NCBI GenBank assembly: GCA_965198855.1
Contig: CBDAPZ010000002.1
Span: 496,001 to 560,000, forward strand
Reading direction: 5' to 3'
DNA length: 64,000 nt
DNA from: BOG-908 sp965198855
GTDB taxonomy: Bacteria; Pseudomonadota; Alphaproteobacteria; Acetobacterales; Acetobacteraceae
Position numbers and translations under genes: made by a program
Notes under the pieces: model-generated
Seen by the model: the letters and a program-made list of their open reading frames with translations, nothing else
Database searches by the model: none
Told to the model about the DNA's origin: nothing
Shown here: positions 8,794 to 16,641 of the stretch, in pieces
Position numbering within the stretch: the first letter of the stretch is position 1
Layout of the letters: the number at the start of each line of letters is the position of its first letter

Positions 8794-9279
8794 ATGATCT
8801 GGGCGATTGCCGTTGTGGTGGCGGGGATCGCCCTTTTTGTTTGGTGGCGACGACGGCAGGCGCTGGCGCTGGATTGGCCGGCCGATATCGGGCTTCAGAA
8901 GCTAGTGAGGCTGGTCGGCACCTATCTCAGACATCAAGGCTGGAAGACCTTCACGCCTGAAGCGCATCATGAGATCATGATCGCCAGCAAGGGCAATCAA
9001 ACCCTGCGCCTGATCTGCCTATCGAGCCTGGTCGAGTATCATGGTGCGAAACTCAAGGACCTCTCGGAAGAAGCGCTGCAGCCGGGAAGTCGGCCGCTCA
9101 TCGGGATCACCACCGTCGAGGTGCCACAACACATGCGCATACTGGCAGCCGGCGGCGACGTGCTCCTGCTGCACTACGCGAATTTGCGCTTGTTCGAGTC
9201 GGACCAGACCGACACTGCGGGAACGCTGAAGGCGATGTGGACGGCCTTGCTGGAAACTATCCCGCCGGTCCGCAGGTGA
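8794..9279 (+). CDS. Membrane-anchored protein with possible restriction-endonuclease-like fold
   Basis: A 161-residue protein: one N-terminal membrane helix (MIWAIAVVVAGIALFVWW) followed by basic WWRRR and a soluble cytoplasmic domain with the pattern LVRLVGTYLRHQGWK, a strand EIMIASKG and later strands. This helix, strand and acidic-residue layout is typical of the Mrr-like restriction-endonuclease-like fold, but the catalytic D-x(n)-(D/E)-x-K set is not clear, so the fold is only inferred. Its 3' end overlaps the convergent fthC gene by 23 bp. A second gene of the same design, but frameshifted, lies at 11824-12374. Function unknown. Confidence 0.65.
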   Translation: MIWAIAVVVAGIALFVWWRRRQALALDWPADIGLQKLVRLVGTYLRHQGWKTFTPEAHHEIMIASKGNQTLRLICLSSLVEYHGAKLKDLSEEALQPGSRPLIGITTVEVPQHMRILAAGGDVLLLHYANLRLFESDQTDTAGTLKAMWTALLETIPPVRR

Positions 9280-9817
9280 TCACACCAGTCTCGGTGACCA
9301 CGCGCCGCAAAGGCCGGTCATGTGCCTCCGCCGGCACCTGCGCCACACACTGCGCCGCATAGGCAAACCCGATCGCCTCGCTAGCCGGCAAGCTCGCCAA
9401 CGTGCGATCATAGTAACCACCGCCATACCCTAAGCGATTGCCGGCAGTGTCGAACGCCAGCAGCGGTACGAAGACAAAGTCTGGAAAGCCCACAGGCCCA
9501 TCCGGACGGTAGGTGCCAAACCTCTCGCGCACCATTGCGCAGCCAGGACTCCAGCGTCGGAAAATCAGCGCGTTGCCGAGCTTTGGAGTCTCCGGCAGGT
9601 AAATCTCATGGCCTGCGGCGCACAGCGCTGTCAGTGCCGGACGCAAATCCATTTCGTTCGGCAAAGGCCAGACACCACCGATCAAAGCGCCCGGCGGGAA
9701 TATCAATTCTGCTGCGATCACAGCCGCCAAAGCCGCCCCAGCCTCCGGATCGAACGCAGCGCGACGCGCCAGCATATTTGCGCGAAGCTGCGCCTTGCGT
9801 TCAATTACGCTGTTCAT
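9257..9817 (-). CDS. fthC: 5-formyltetrahydrofolate cyclo-ligase
   Basis: A 186-residue enzyme (MTHFS, also called YgfA) that converts 5-formyl-THF to 5,10-methenyl-THF with ATP. The family signature NRLGYGGGYYDRTLA (ATP loop) is intact, as are LRANMLARRAAF near the N-terminus, WPLPNEMDLRPAL in the folate site, and FVFVPLLAFD. It lies directly downstream of zapA and the probable 6S RNA on the same strand, an arrangement known from many proteobacteria where the transcript yields 6S RNA and fthC mRNA. Confidence 0.94.
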   Translation of the reverse strand: MNSVIERKAQLRANMLARRAAFDPEAGAALAAVIAAELIFPPGALIGGVWPLPNEMDLRPALTALCAAGHEIYLPETPKLGNALIFRRWSPGCAMVRERFGTYRPDGPVGFPDFVFVPLLAFDTAGNRLGYGGGYYDRTLASLPASEAIGFAYAAQCVAQVPAEAHDRPLRRVVTETGVITCGPAG

Positions 9818-9821
9818 CGAA

Positions 9822-9972
9822 AGAAGTGCGGAGCCGCCGAAGCCGTTGGCGTCTCACCCCCCAGAGCCTGCGTGTGCAGGTGGGCACCGGTTACCGAGAC
9901 CAAGATCACGACAGAGCCAGCCCCCAGAGGGTTGCTTATCGGCCCCGGGGATGAATTGCCTGACGCACCCAG
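9822..9972 (-). ncRNA. ssrS: Probable 6S RNA
   Basis: The 173 bp between zapA and fthC contain no gene but are rich in paired segments. On the minus strand GTGCG near the 5' side (plus 9964-9968) can pair with CGCAC near the 3' side (plus 9826-9830). A strong hairpin CCTGC-ACAC-GCAGG sits in the middle, flanked by CTCTGGGGGG and GGGTGAGACGCC, which could form the open bubble. Synteny is the main argument: 6S RNA lies between zapA and fthC in many proteobacteria. The boundaries are estimates from the outer pairing. 6S RNA mimics an open promoter and binds the housekeeping sigma-70 polymerase. Confidence 0.7.
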
Positions 9973-9990
9973 CAGCCCCGCAAACCACAT

Positions 9991-10317
9991 CTAAGGCTGC
10001 TCGAGCCCCTGTGCAATCTCCTCGGCACGGTCGGCCAACCGAGCCAGGCGTTTTTTCGCTTCCGCCTCGGCCTGCGGCAGGCGCGTAAGCTCAGCCTGCA
10101 TGTTCTGCAGCGCCTGGCGTTGCTCGAAAAGCTCGTCGGCCATCAGCAGGGAGGCGAGCACCAGCAGCCGCGCCTCGCCGCTCTGGCCACCAAGGGTCTT
10201 GATGCTTTCGATCCGCGCTTCGACATCGGCCGCCATCTGAACCAGATGCCGCTCCTGCCCGTCGTCGCAGCCGACCGTGTAGGCGTAACCATTAATTTTG
10301 ACGCTGATCTGGGCCAA
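9991..10317 (-). CDS. zapA: Cell division protein ZapA
   Basis: A 108-residue FtsZ-ring-associated protein. The N-terminal VKINGYAYTVGCDDGQE (about 6-22) is the beta-hairpin head, followed by RHLVQMAADVEARI and LASLLMADEL, then a long coiled-coil helix (EQRQALQNMQAELTRL, and on to QAEAEAKKRLARL). Length and order match ZapA. It is the first gene of the zapA - 6S - fthC block. Confidence 0.93.
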   Translation of the reverse strand: MAQISVKINGYAYTVGCDDGQERHLVQMAADVEARIESIKTLGGQSGEARLLVLASLLMADELFEQRQALQNMQAELTRLPQAEAEAKKRLARLADRAEEIAQGLEQP

Positions 10318-10345
10318 AGGCGTTCCCTCGGTCTGTTAAGTAAAG

Positions 10346-10367
10346 AGCGAGGGCATGGGCCCTCGCT
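10346..10367. terminator. Possible hairpin between 10366 gene and zapA
   Basis: AGCGAGGG pairs with CCCTCGCT around a 6-nt loop. It spans the stop codon of the upstream gene and is followed on the minus strand by CTCTTTACTT, which is only moderately T-rich. It may be an attenuator or terminator ahead of zapA. Confidence 0.45.
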
Positions 10368-10668
10368 AGTCGGCGCTGTCCTTGCCGAGTGCTGCGCGTA
10401 TCTCTGCGATCAAAGCATCCAGCCGCGTGGCAAGTTCCGTCGTGCCCTGCGCATGCGCCGGCGAGGGGCGAAGCGCGCCGGCATGCCAGATGCGATCCAG
10501 GGCTGCTTCCAACCTGATCGCTTCCTCATGGCCTGGGGGGTGCTCTTCCGCCATCAAGGTCCCCAACACTGCGACATGCCTCGCCTCGGCAGGCGAAAGC
10601 GCCGGTTTCCGGCTGCATGTTGTAACACGCTTGAAGCGAGACCGCGCAAGGGCTTGAACAGCCTTCAT
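10366..10668 (-). CDS. Small hypothetical protein upstream of zapA
   Basis: A 100-residue protein with a basic N-terminus (MKAVQALARSRFKRV) and helical middle and C-terminal parts (LSPAEARHVAVLGTLM; TELATRLDALIAEIRAALGK). Alphaproteobacteria often carry a small coiled-coil gene (DUF4164 type) upstream of zapA; position fits, but I cannot see a clear sequence match. The first ATG overlaps the first ATG of the divergent gene at 10667, so one of the two genes probably starts further in. Confidence 0.5.
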   Translation of the reverse strand: MKAVQALARSRFKRVTTCSRKPALSPAEARHVAVLGTLMAEEHPPGHEEAIRLEAALDRIWHAGALRPSPAHAQGTTELATRLDALIAEIRAALGKDSAD

Positions 10669-11059
10669 GAGAGTGTTTCCGGCTGTTGTCGTGCATGGTC
10701 TGGAGATGGCGCGCGCTGCCATGCGCCCGGGCCGCCCGGTGACGCTGCTCTCCGCCGAGGGGGCCGGCGCCTATGCCGGTGTCGGCTGGTGGCAGGCTTT
10801 GGCGCGTGCAGCCGCCGAAGCGTTTCCGCATACCGACATGCAGGACATCCTCGATTGCGGCTTTTCCCCTGGCCGCGCGCTGGAAGCGTTGCGTGTCGGC
10901 CAGACCCGGCTCGTGCTTCGCGCCGATCCGCGTGTCTGGACAGACATCGCCGAACGCACCGCCGCCCTGGGCGGCGTGCTGCTGGCCGAGGCCCCGCCAG
11001 CGCTGGACATGGCCGAACACGGCGCCCTGCGACGCCTGGACGCCTGGCTCTCCGGGTGA
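10667..11059 (+). CDS. Conserved hypothetical protein upstream of thiE
   Basis: A 130-residue soluble alpha/beta-looking protein: HGLEMARAAMRPGRPVTLLS, GAGAYAGVGWWQALARAA, ILDCGFSPGRALEALRVG, then LVLRADPRVWTDIAERTAALGGVLL. The alternating strand/helix pattern and linkage to thiE suggest a small cytoplasmic protein, but I do not recognise a family. The ATG at 10667 overlaps the divergent gene's ATG; the internal GTG or ATG starts near VVVHGLEMARAAM are good alternatives because homology-like sequence begins there. Thirty-three bases separate it from thiE. Confidence 0.6.
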   Translation: MRVFPAVVVHGLEMARAAMRPGRPVTLLSAEGAGAYAGVGWWQALARAAAEAFPHTDMQDILDCGFSPGRALEALRVGQTRLVLRADPRVWTDIAERTAALGGVLLAEAPPALDMAEHGALRRLDAWLSG

Positions 11060-11092
11060 CAGCGACGGCCGCTTCGTCTATCCGCCATAGCT

Positions 11093-11716
11093 ATGCCTCA
11101 TGACTGCCACCTCTATCTCCTGACACCACCGGCTCTGCCAGCGGATTTCGACCGCTTGCTCGCCGAGACGCTGGACGCCGGCAAGGTGGCCGCCTTGCAG
11201 CTGCGCCTGAAGGGTGTCTCGGATGAAGAGATCCTGTGCGCCGTCGATCTCGTGCGCCCGATCGCGCAATCCCGCGGCGTCGCTTTGATCCTGAACGATC
11301 GCCCCGACCTTGCCGTGCAGAGCGGCTGCGACGGCGCCCATATCGGCGCCGAGGACGGCTCCTTCACCGACGCGCGCAAAATCCTGGGCAAATTGCAGCT
11401 CGGCATCTCCTGCTACGACAGCCGCGACATCTCCTTGGCGGCCGGCGAGGCGGGTGCGGATTACGTGGCGTTCGGTGCGTTTTTCCCGAGCACCACGAAG
11501 GACACCGAAATACGCGCCGAGATCGAGCTGTTGAGCTGGTGGTCCGAAATCATGGAATTGCCGGTGGTGGCCATCGGCGGCATCGACGCGCAGAATTGCG
11601 GCGACCTGGTGCGCGCCGGCGCAAATTTCTTGGCCGTGACGGGAGCCGTATGGTCGTTCCCGGAAGGGCCCGCAGCCGGTGTCCGTGCGATGAACAAGGC
11701 GATCGCCGAAGCCTGA
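11093..11716 (+). CDS. thiE: Thiamine-phosphate synthase
   Basis: TIM-barrel enzyme of 207 residues joining hydroxymethylpyrimidine diphosphate and thiazole phosphate to make thiamine phosphate. The strand/loop marks are LQLRLKGVSDEEIL, ALILNDRPDLAVQSGCDGAHIG (NDR motif), GISCYDSRDISLAAGEAGAD, YVAFGAFFPSTTKD (FG..FPT/S region) and VVAIGGIDAQN near the C-terminus. The length is normal. No TPP riboswitch is visible before it, and no other thiamine genes lie in the window. Confidence 0.92.
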   Translation: MPHDCHLYLLTPPALPADFDRLLAETLDAGKVAALQLRLKGVSDEEILCAVDLVRPIAQSRGVALILNDRPDLAVQSGCDGAHIGAEDGSFTDARKILGKLQLGISCYDSRDISLAAGEAGADYVAFGAFFPSTTKDTEIRAEIELLSWWSEIMELPVVAIGGIDAQNCGDLVRAGANFLAVTGAVWSFPEGPAAGVRAMNKAIAEA

Positions 11717-11823
11717 GGGCTGTTCGGCCAGGAGCCATTTACGAATCTTTAACACAAGTTGCGTAATGAACCGTCGTGTCCAGAACGGCAGGTATCAGTG
11801 CAGCTCGATAACGGCCAGCTCAG

Positions 11824-12374
11824 GTGAACACCGCCGACCCGGTCGTGAAGCTTGTCATATGCGCACTCGGTGTGGTCGCCCTGATCTATTGGTGCATGGC
11901 GCGCCAGAGCCGGCGTTCCGAACCAAGCTGGCGCGATGACGAACTGCCTGGCCCGATCGCCAGAAGATGCACAAGGATACTGCGATCGCACGGGATAAAA
12001 GCCTCGGCTTCGGGTGAGTCACGTTGTTCGACGTCCTCATCCTCGGCCACCAATTTCCACAACGGCCAGGCGCAATCGCGATTGTTTGCCGAAGCCGGAA
12101 TTTTCTCGTTGGCGAAACTCTGTTCATGCGCATCCACGAAAGCGCCCTGAAGGTGCCCGACTGGACCGTCATGCTCGCAGTCACGATACCCATCACCAAC
12201 GAACTGACACGTCTCGGCAAAACCTACGGTATTCCCGTTCTCGACAAGACGGAGTTCACCTGCTTCGCCCGAGCGCTCGGAGATCTCAAGGCCGGCAAAG
12301 TCGAAACCTATGGCGGAAGATCACACCTGATAAAACAGTTCGTCAAAAAGAAATTTGCAGAGATCGATTCCTGA
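11824..12374 (+). pseudogene. Frameshifted membrane-anchored protein, similar in design to 8794-9279
   Basis: From the GTG at 11824 one frame encodes a membrane helix (VVKLVICALGVVALIYW), a basic stretch and IARRCTRILRSHGIKASASGES, then degenerates into Ser-rich sequence. A frame two bases on opens at 12018 and continues with FDVLILGHQFPQRPGAIAIV to KKKFAEIDS. Joined near 12018-12024 the product would be about 183 residues with the same plan as the gene at 8794: one membrane helix, LxSHGxK, then a strand-rich domain. One missing base near 12020 explains it. Alternatives are a sequencing error, or a separate short gene starting at TTG 12024. Confidence 0.55.
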
Positions 12375-12410
12375 AACACGAAGCCCGATGACGGAGGCAG
12401 AGCAAACCCG

Positions 12411-14300
12411 ATGCTAGGTTCACTTCACTTCTGGCGAGCCCGCTGCACGAAAAACACCAGCAGCGTCGCCACCCCCGAATTCACCGTTCACGCCCTGCAA
12501 ACAGCCGATGGCGCTTGGCTCTCGGCAGGATCGTCCGGCCAAATCACACCAAGACCGGTCAAGCTGCAACACGGTGATGCCGCGCACCGTGTCCTGATGA
12601 TCATCACCTCGATGGATCGGGCATCGGGCATCCTCATTGCAGCCGACTTGAAGCCCATCGAAATTCCTGGGCTTGGCATGACCGGAACCTGCCTGCCGAT
12701 GAAAATAGATCGTGATCATTCTTCCGGACGAATTAGGATCTTCCACCCTCTGGCAAAAAACCGCAGAATCGGACTGAAGGATGGTGAACTCACGCTCGAT
12801 CTACGGCCACCGGATGCCGCCCTCGCATTCTCCTGCCACCCCATAGAGGACGATCATCTATCGCCAAAGATTGCAGCTTTGGCGACGAAGATAGCCGCTA
12901 GCGTGCAAACACCATTGCGCTGGCCAACGATTCTGGAAAACCTTCACGACGGCAGCCTCAGCCCTGCCTTGGCCGAAGCGCTACTGTACCGTCTCCCCAT
13001 CGATGAACTCGAGGATCTATCGCTGGAACTGATGCGTTCGGGGAAAAGCCGGCAACTTATCGCCACCTGCGTGCCCAATGATCCCTGGATTTCAAGCCGC
13101 ATCGACACGCTAATCGCATGGAGGGCGGACCGCGATACAGCACGCCAACCGCGATTGACCATAAGCGATCAACATTTCACGGACGTGCCCGGCCAGCGAG
13201 GCAATCTTTCATATCGGCCCGGGCTTGGCCTCTTCCTGAATGCCCAGATGCGCCGCCATACGCAGCCGAGACGTATGGCATGTGTCGTCGGCAGCGCGCG
13301 CAACGAAGGCCCTTATCTGCTGGAGTGGATTGCCTACCACCGTGCCATCGGGTTCGATCATGTCTTCATCTACACGAACAATAACTCGGACGGCTCAGAC
13401 CAGCTCCTCGAAATGCTCGCCAGGAGCGGCATCGTGACCTGGATCAAGAACGAGCCTGGGCCGAATATCTTGCCGCAATTCAGGGCTTACGCCCACGCGC
13501 TCAGCGTTCTTCCCGAGACACTGGATTATCGATGGACTTTGACATCGGATCTCGACGAGTTTCTTGGCTACGACAAAACACGTTTTGCAAGCCTGACGGA
13601 TTATCTGGCATGGCAGGAAGTGGGGCAGGCGGATGCCATCGCCTTGCCCTGGCTGATCTACCTTGCCGGCCGAGACGATATCTGGCGGGACGCTCCCTGC
13701 ACAGAACGATTCACGATGCGCCAGAACAACGTGAATCATCACGTGAAAACCATTTTCAGAACAAACCTGTTCTGGAGCTCGACCGCGCACAACCCCTACG
13801 CAAGCCTCGGGCTGCCAATAGGCTACAAGGCGGATAACGGGCAGCCTCATATTGCAAAGTCGCCCGAAAACAACCAGGCCTTTGCGCATAGACCACAAGC
13901 CACCCACGCCTGGATAGCACATTACATCTTCAAATCCGCGTCCGACGCGGTGATGAAGGCTATGCGTGGAAAAGGAGATCGGATCGAGAGCGAGCGCCAA
14001 AGCGGCGTCGAGAACATGATGAAGCAATTTGTCGGCTTGGTGCGAATGCAGAACCTCGTCGTCGACGAAAGGACAGCAAGATGTGGTGCGTCACTCTCCA
14101 CCGAGCTATCCGTCTTGCGCGCGATCCCCGGCGTGGCTGCATGCGAAGCCGAGATCAGACATTCCTATCAACGCCAGATGAGACAATTATGCACCGGGAT
14201 CATCAAGGATGGCCGCGACGCGGAGGAGCCTGAGGAATGCGCCATGTTCCGTTCGATACTGCTCAAGCAGCATCAGAACGAACTGTTTTCGGTCACGTAG
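12411..14300 (+). CDS. Glycosyltransferase family 2-like protein (Glyco_tranf_2_4)
   Basis: A 629-residue protein. The first ~280 residues are not recognised. A glycosyltransferase domain follows: MACVVGSARNEGPYLLEWIA (start of the GT-A fold), HHRAIGFDHVFIYTNNNSDG type segment, WTLTSDLDEFLGY (DxD-like metal site), IALPWLIYLAGRD, and HHVKTIFRTNLFWSSTAHNP. This matches the family that includes many capsule and lipopolysaccharide transferases. No signal peptide or membrane helix is seen, so it should act on the cytoplasmic face. The donor and acceptor are unknown. Low-GC spelling in places (e.g. HLSPKIAALATKIAASV) hints at an accessory gene. A repeat arm follows the stop. Confidence 0.8.
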   Translation: MLGSLHFWRARCTKNTSSVATPEFTVHALQTADGAWLSAGSSGQITPRPVKLQHGDAAHRVLMIITSMDRASGILIAADLKPIEIPGLGMTGTCLPMKIDRDHSSGRIRIFHPLAKNRRIGLKDGELTLDLRPPDAALAFSCHPIEDDHLSPKIAALATKIAASVQTPLRWPTILENLHDGSLSPALAEALLYRLPIDELEDLSLELMRSGKSRQLIATCVPNDPWISSRIDTLIAWRADRDTARQPRLTISDQHFTDVPGQRGNLSYRPGLGLFLNAQMRRHTQPRRMACVVGSARNEGPYLLEWIAYHRAIGFDHVFIYTNNNSDGSDQLLEMLARSGIVTWIKNEPGPNILPQFRAYAHALSVLPETLDYRWTLTSDLDEFLGYDKTRFASLTDYLAWQEVGQADAIALPWLIYLAGRDDIWRDAPCTERFTMRQNNVNHHVKTIFRTNLFWSSTAHNPYASLGLPIGYKADNGQPHIAKSPENNQAFAHRPQATHAWIAHYIFKSASDAVMKAMRGKGDRIESERQSGVENMMKQFVGLVRMQNLVVDERTARCGASLSTELSVLRAIPGVAACEAEIRHSYQRQMRQLCTGIIKDGRDAEEPEECAMFRSILLKQHQNELFSVT

Positions 14301-14315
14301 CCCGCATGGCTTCTA

Positions 14316-14362
14316 AAACAAAAGTTCTTTGGTTCTTTCTTTCAAGAAAGAACTGCTTCCTT
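14316..14362 (+). repeat. AT-rich hairpin repeat arm (copy 3)
   Basis: A clear copy: AAAAGTTCTTTGGTTCTTTC, stem GTTCTTTCTTTC/AAGAAAGAAC type, then TGCTTCCTT. It lies between two convergent genes, and its last bases contribute to the stop codon of the tyrC gene. A bidirectional terminator role fits this position. Confidence 0.88.
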
Positions 14363-15248
14363 ACGCCTGCTTGATCTCGATCAACGACCGCCTGATCTTG
14401 CGCCCACGCCCGATCTTGTCCTCGATATAAGCTGCATCCCCCCACCGCACCGCCTTTGCCATCGCCTGCGCATCTTCGGTGAAACGCGCCAGCATCTCGA
14501 GAAGCGCCTCGCGGTTGTTAAGGAACACGTCGCGCCACATCTCAGGGTCCGACGCGGCGATGCGTGTGAAATCGCGAAAACCGCTGGCGGCGAATTGCAG
14601 CACCTGCTGGCGGGTCTCGTCGGCCAAGTCGTCCGCGGTGCCGCAAATGGTGAAGGCGATCAAATGCGGCAGGTGGCTGACGATGGCCAGCACCCGGTCG
14701 TGGTGCGCCGGCTCCATCACCGAGACCATCGATCCCATGCTCTCCCAGAATGTGCGGACCTGCAGGACTGCGTCGGGGTCGGTGCCGGGTGGTGGGGTGA
14801 GCAGGCACCAGCGGCCTTCGAAGAGAGTCGCAAAACCGGCATCGGGGCCGGAATGTTCGGTGCCGGCGAGCGGATGGGCGGGGACGAAATGCACGCTGGC
14901 GGGCACCAGGGGGCCCACGTCGCGGATCACCGATTGCTTGGTGGAGCCCACGTCCGACAGGATGGCGCCCGGCTGCAAATGGGGCGCGATGGAAGCGGCG
15001 AGGTCGGCATAGGTGCCGACGGGCGAGCAGAGGATGACGCAGTCCGCACCTTGCACGGCGCGCGCGGGGTCCGGTTCCACGCGATCGGCAATGTTCAGCT
15101 CGGCGATGCGGGCGAGCGATTTTTCCGACCGCGAATTGGCGACGATTTCACCGGCGAGGCCGTTGGCGCGCGCCGCCCGCGCGATCGAGCCGCCGATCAG
15201 GCCGCAACCGAGCAGCGTCAGGCGCTTGAACAGAGGCGCGTCGGTCAC
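14361..15248 (-). CDS. tyrC: Prephenate/arogenate dehydrogenase family protein
   Basis: An NAD(P)-linked dehydrogenase of 295 residues in tyrosine synthesis. The Rossmann motif LTLLGCGLIGGSIARAAR is at the N-terminus, followed by DVGSTKQSVI, HFVPAHPLAGTEHSG (catalytic His region) and HHDRVLAIVSHLPHL. I chose the GTG at 15248, which overlaps the hisC stop as GTGA; the longer frame upstream is hisC shadow. Prephenate versus arogenate preference cannot be told, so the symbol is provisional (tyrA is equally possible). It sits with hisC-type aminotransferase, a common aromatic-pathway pair. Confidence 0.88.
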   Translation of the reverse strand: MTDAPLFKRLTLLGCGLIGGSIARAARANGLAGEIVANSRSEKSLARIAELNIADRVEPDPARAVQGADCVILCSPVGTYADLAASIAPHLQPGAILSDVGSTKQSVIRDVGPLVPASVHFVPAHPLAGTEHSGPDAGFATLFEGRWCLLTPPPGTDPDAVLQVRTFWESMGSMVSVMEPAHHDRVLAIVSHLPHLIAFTICGTADDLADETRQQVLQFAASGFRDFTRIAASDPEMWRDVFLNNREALLEMLARFTEDAQAMAKAVRWGDAAYIEDKIGRGRKIRRSLIEIKQA

Positions 15249-16333
15249 GCGAAGCTGGCCGTGAACGCGGTGAGTGCCGCGACCACCGCATCGTTCTCCT
15301 CGGCAAGGCCCACGGTGATGCGCAGGCACTGCGGCAGGCCGTAGCCGCCGACCTGGCGCACGATGATGCCGCGCGCGAGCAGGAAGGCGTTCGCCGCATT
15401 GGCGCGGGCGGCTGTGCCGAGATCGGCGAGCACGAAATTGGTCTCGCTCGGGGTGATCGCCAGGCCCGCATCGTGCAGGGTTTTGGTCATGCGGGCGCGT
15501 TCGGCATTGTTGTGGGCGCGCGATTTCTCCAGCCAGCCGGTGGCGGCCACGGCGGCGAGCCCGGCATCGTGCGCCGCGAGCGACACGTTGAACGGCGAGC
15601 GGGCGCGGTTCAGCAGGTCGATGATTTCGGGCGGCGCGAAGATCCAGCCAAGGCGTAGGCCGCCAAGCCCGAAAATCTTGCTGAAGGTGCGTGTCATCAC
15701 CGTGTTGCCGGTGGCTTTCACCAACTGCGTGCCGGGATCGTAATCCGGGCGTTCGACATATTCGGCGTAGGCCGCATCCATCACCAGCACCACGTGGTCA
15801 GGCAGGCCGCGGCGCAAGCGTTCGGTCTCGGCGGTCGGGATGAAGGTGCCGGTGGGATTGTTGGGGTTGGCGACGAACACCAGGCGGGTGGCGGGTGTGA
15901 CCGCCGCCAGGATGGCATCGACATCGGTGGTGCGCTGGCGCTCGGGCACCTTGTTCACGCGGCAGCCGGCCAGGCGCCCGGCGATGTCGAATATGGAGAA
16001 GCCGTGCTCGGTCATGATGAGCTCGGTGCCGGGCCCGCCGAAGATGTGGCAGAGCAGATAGAGGAAATCATCCGAGCCGGCGCCGCACAGGATCTGCGCC
16101 GGGTCCAGCCCGAAGCGCGCGCCGATGGCGGTGCGCAGTGCGATGGCGGTGCCATCGGGATAACGATGGAACTCGCCGGCAATGGCCGCCACCGCCGCAG
16201 CCACGCCAGGCGGCACGCCGAACGCGCCCTCGTTGGAGGAGAGTTTTACGACGCGGCCGCCGCCCTCGATTTTCGACACGCCGGGCGTGTAGGGGTGGAT
16301 GTCGAGCACTTCGGGGCGTGGGCGCAGGGTCAT
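15245..16333 (-). CDS. hisC: Histidinol-phosphate aminotransferase (also aromatic aminotransferase candidate)
   Basis: A fold-type I PLP enzyme of 362 residues. Visible marks: VVKLSSNEGAFGVPP (N-terminal substrate segment), GAGSDDFLYLL, FVANPNNPTGTFI, VMDAAYAEYVE, and the Schiff-base lysine in TRTFSKIFGLGGLRLGW. It overlaps the tyrC start, so in this operon it may also serve as the aromatic transaminase, a dual role known for HisC2-type enzymes. I chose the ATG at 16333 (MTLRPRPEVL) because the longer frame is unlike the family. A Uma2 remnant abuts its 5' end. Confidence 0.9.
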   Translation of the reverse strand: MTLRPRPEVLDIHPYTPGVSKIEGGGRVVKLSSNEGAFGVPPGVAAAVAAIAGEFHRYPDGTAIALRTAIGARFGLDPAQILCGAGSDDFLYLLCHIFGGPGTELIMTEHGFSIFDIAGRLAGCRVNKVPERQRTTDVDAILAAVTPATRLVFVANPNNPTGTFIPTAETERLRRGLPDHVVLVMDAAYAEYVERPDYDPGTQLVKATGNTVMTRTFSKIFGLGGLRLGWIFAPPEIIDLLNRARSPFNVSLAAHDAGLAAVAATGWLEKSRAHNNAERARMTKTLHDAGLAITPSETNFVLADLGTAARANAANAFLLARGIIVRQVGGYGLPQCLRITVGLAEENDAVVAALTAFTASFA

Positions 16334-16365
16334 GGCGCTGCTGTTATACGAAACGGATGGGCTTT

Positions 16366-16557
16366 TCACCTGCCTGCGCCCTTTAAACGCGCATACAGCG
16401 CAGGATGCAGGGCAAGCGAGATGAGGTGATGGCCAAGGCTTCCGCCCGTCATCGCCACCGGCTGCAACCCGTCAAATTCGTAGCGGACATCCTGACGCTG
16501 CGCCCAGTCAAAGAACTCGGCCTGGGTGATCGCATGCTGGCTAAGAGCGACACTCAT
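16366..16557 (-). pseudogene. Truncated Uma2-family endonuclease
   Basis: A 63-residue frame with the opening of a Uma2 (DUF820) protein: TQAEFFDWAQRQDVRYEFDG then MTGGSLGHHLISLAL, where the YEFDG and the HxxI/HHLI segments are typical. Family members are about 180-200 residues and carry a PD-(D/E)XK-type nuclease core after this point; that core is missing here. The frame ends next to the hisC leader. It is probably a remnant cut by rearrangement. The start could be at 16557; it may still be transcribed with hisC. Confidence 0.65.
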
Positions 16558-16641
16558 ATACGCTTATCTAGTACATCTGCAGGCACAGCGCGATAAGTCC
16601 GTCTTGCGACCACCCTCGCCCGGGCCTATTCACCCGCCTTC

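Noticed and set aside
11060..11092. Possible TPP riboswitch before thiE
   Set aside because: Only 33 bp and no CUGAGA-type motif.
16558..16641. Possible SAM riboswitch before metX
   Set aside because: Too short and no SAM-II or SAM/SAH core motifs.
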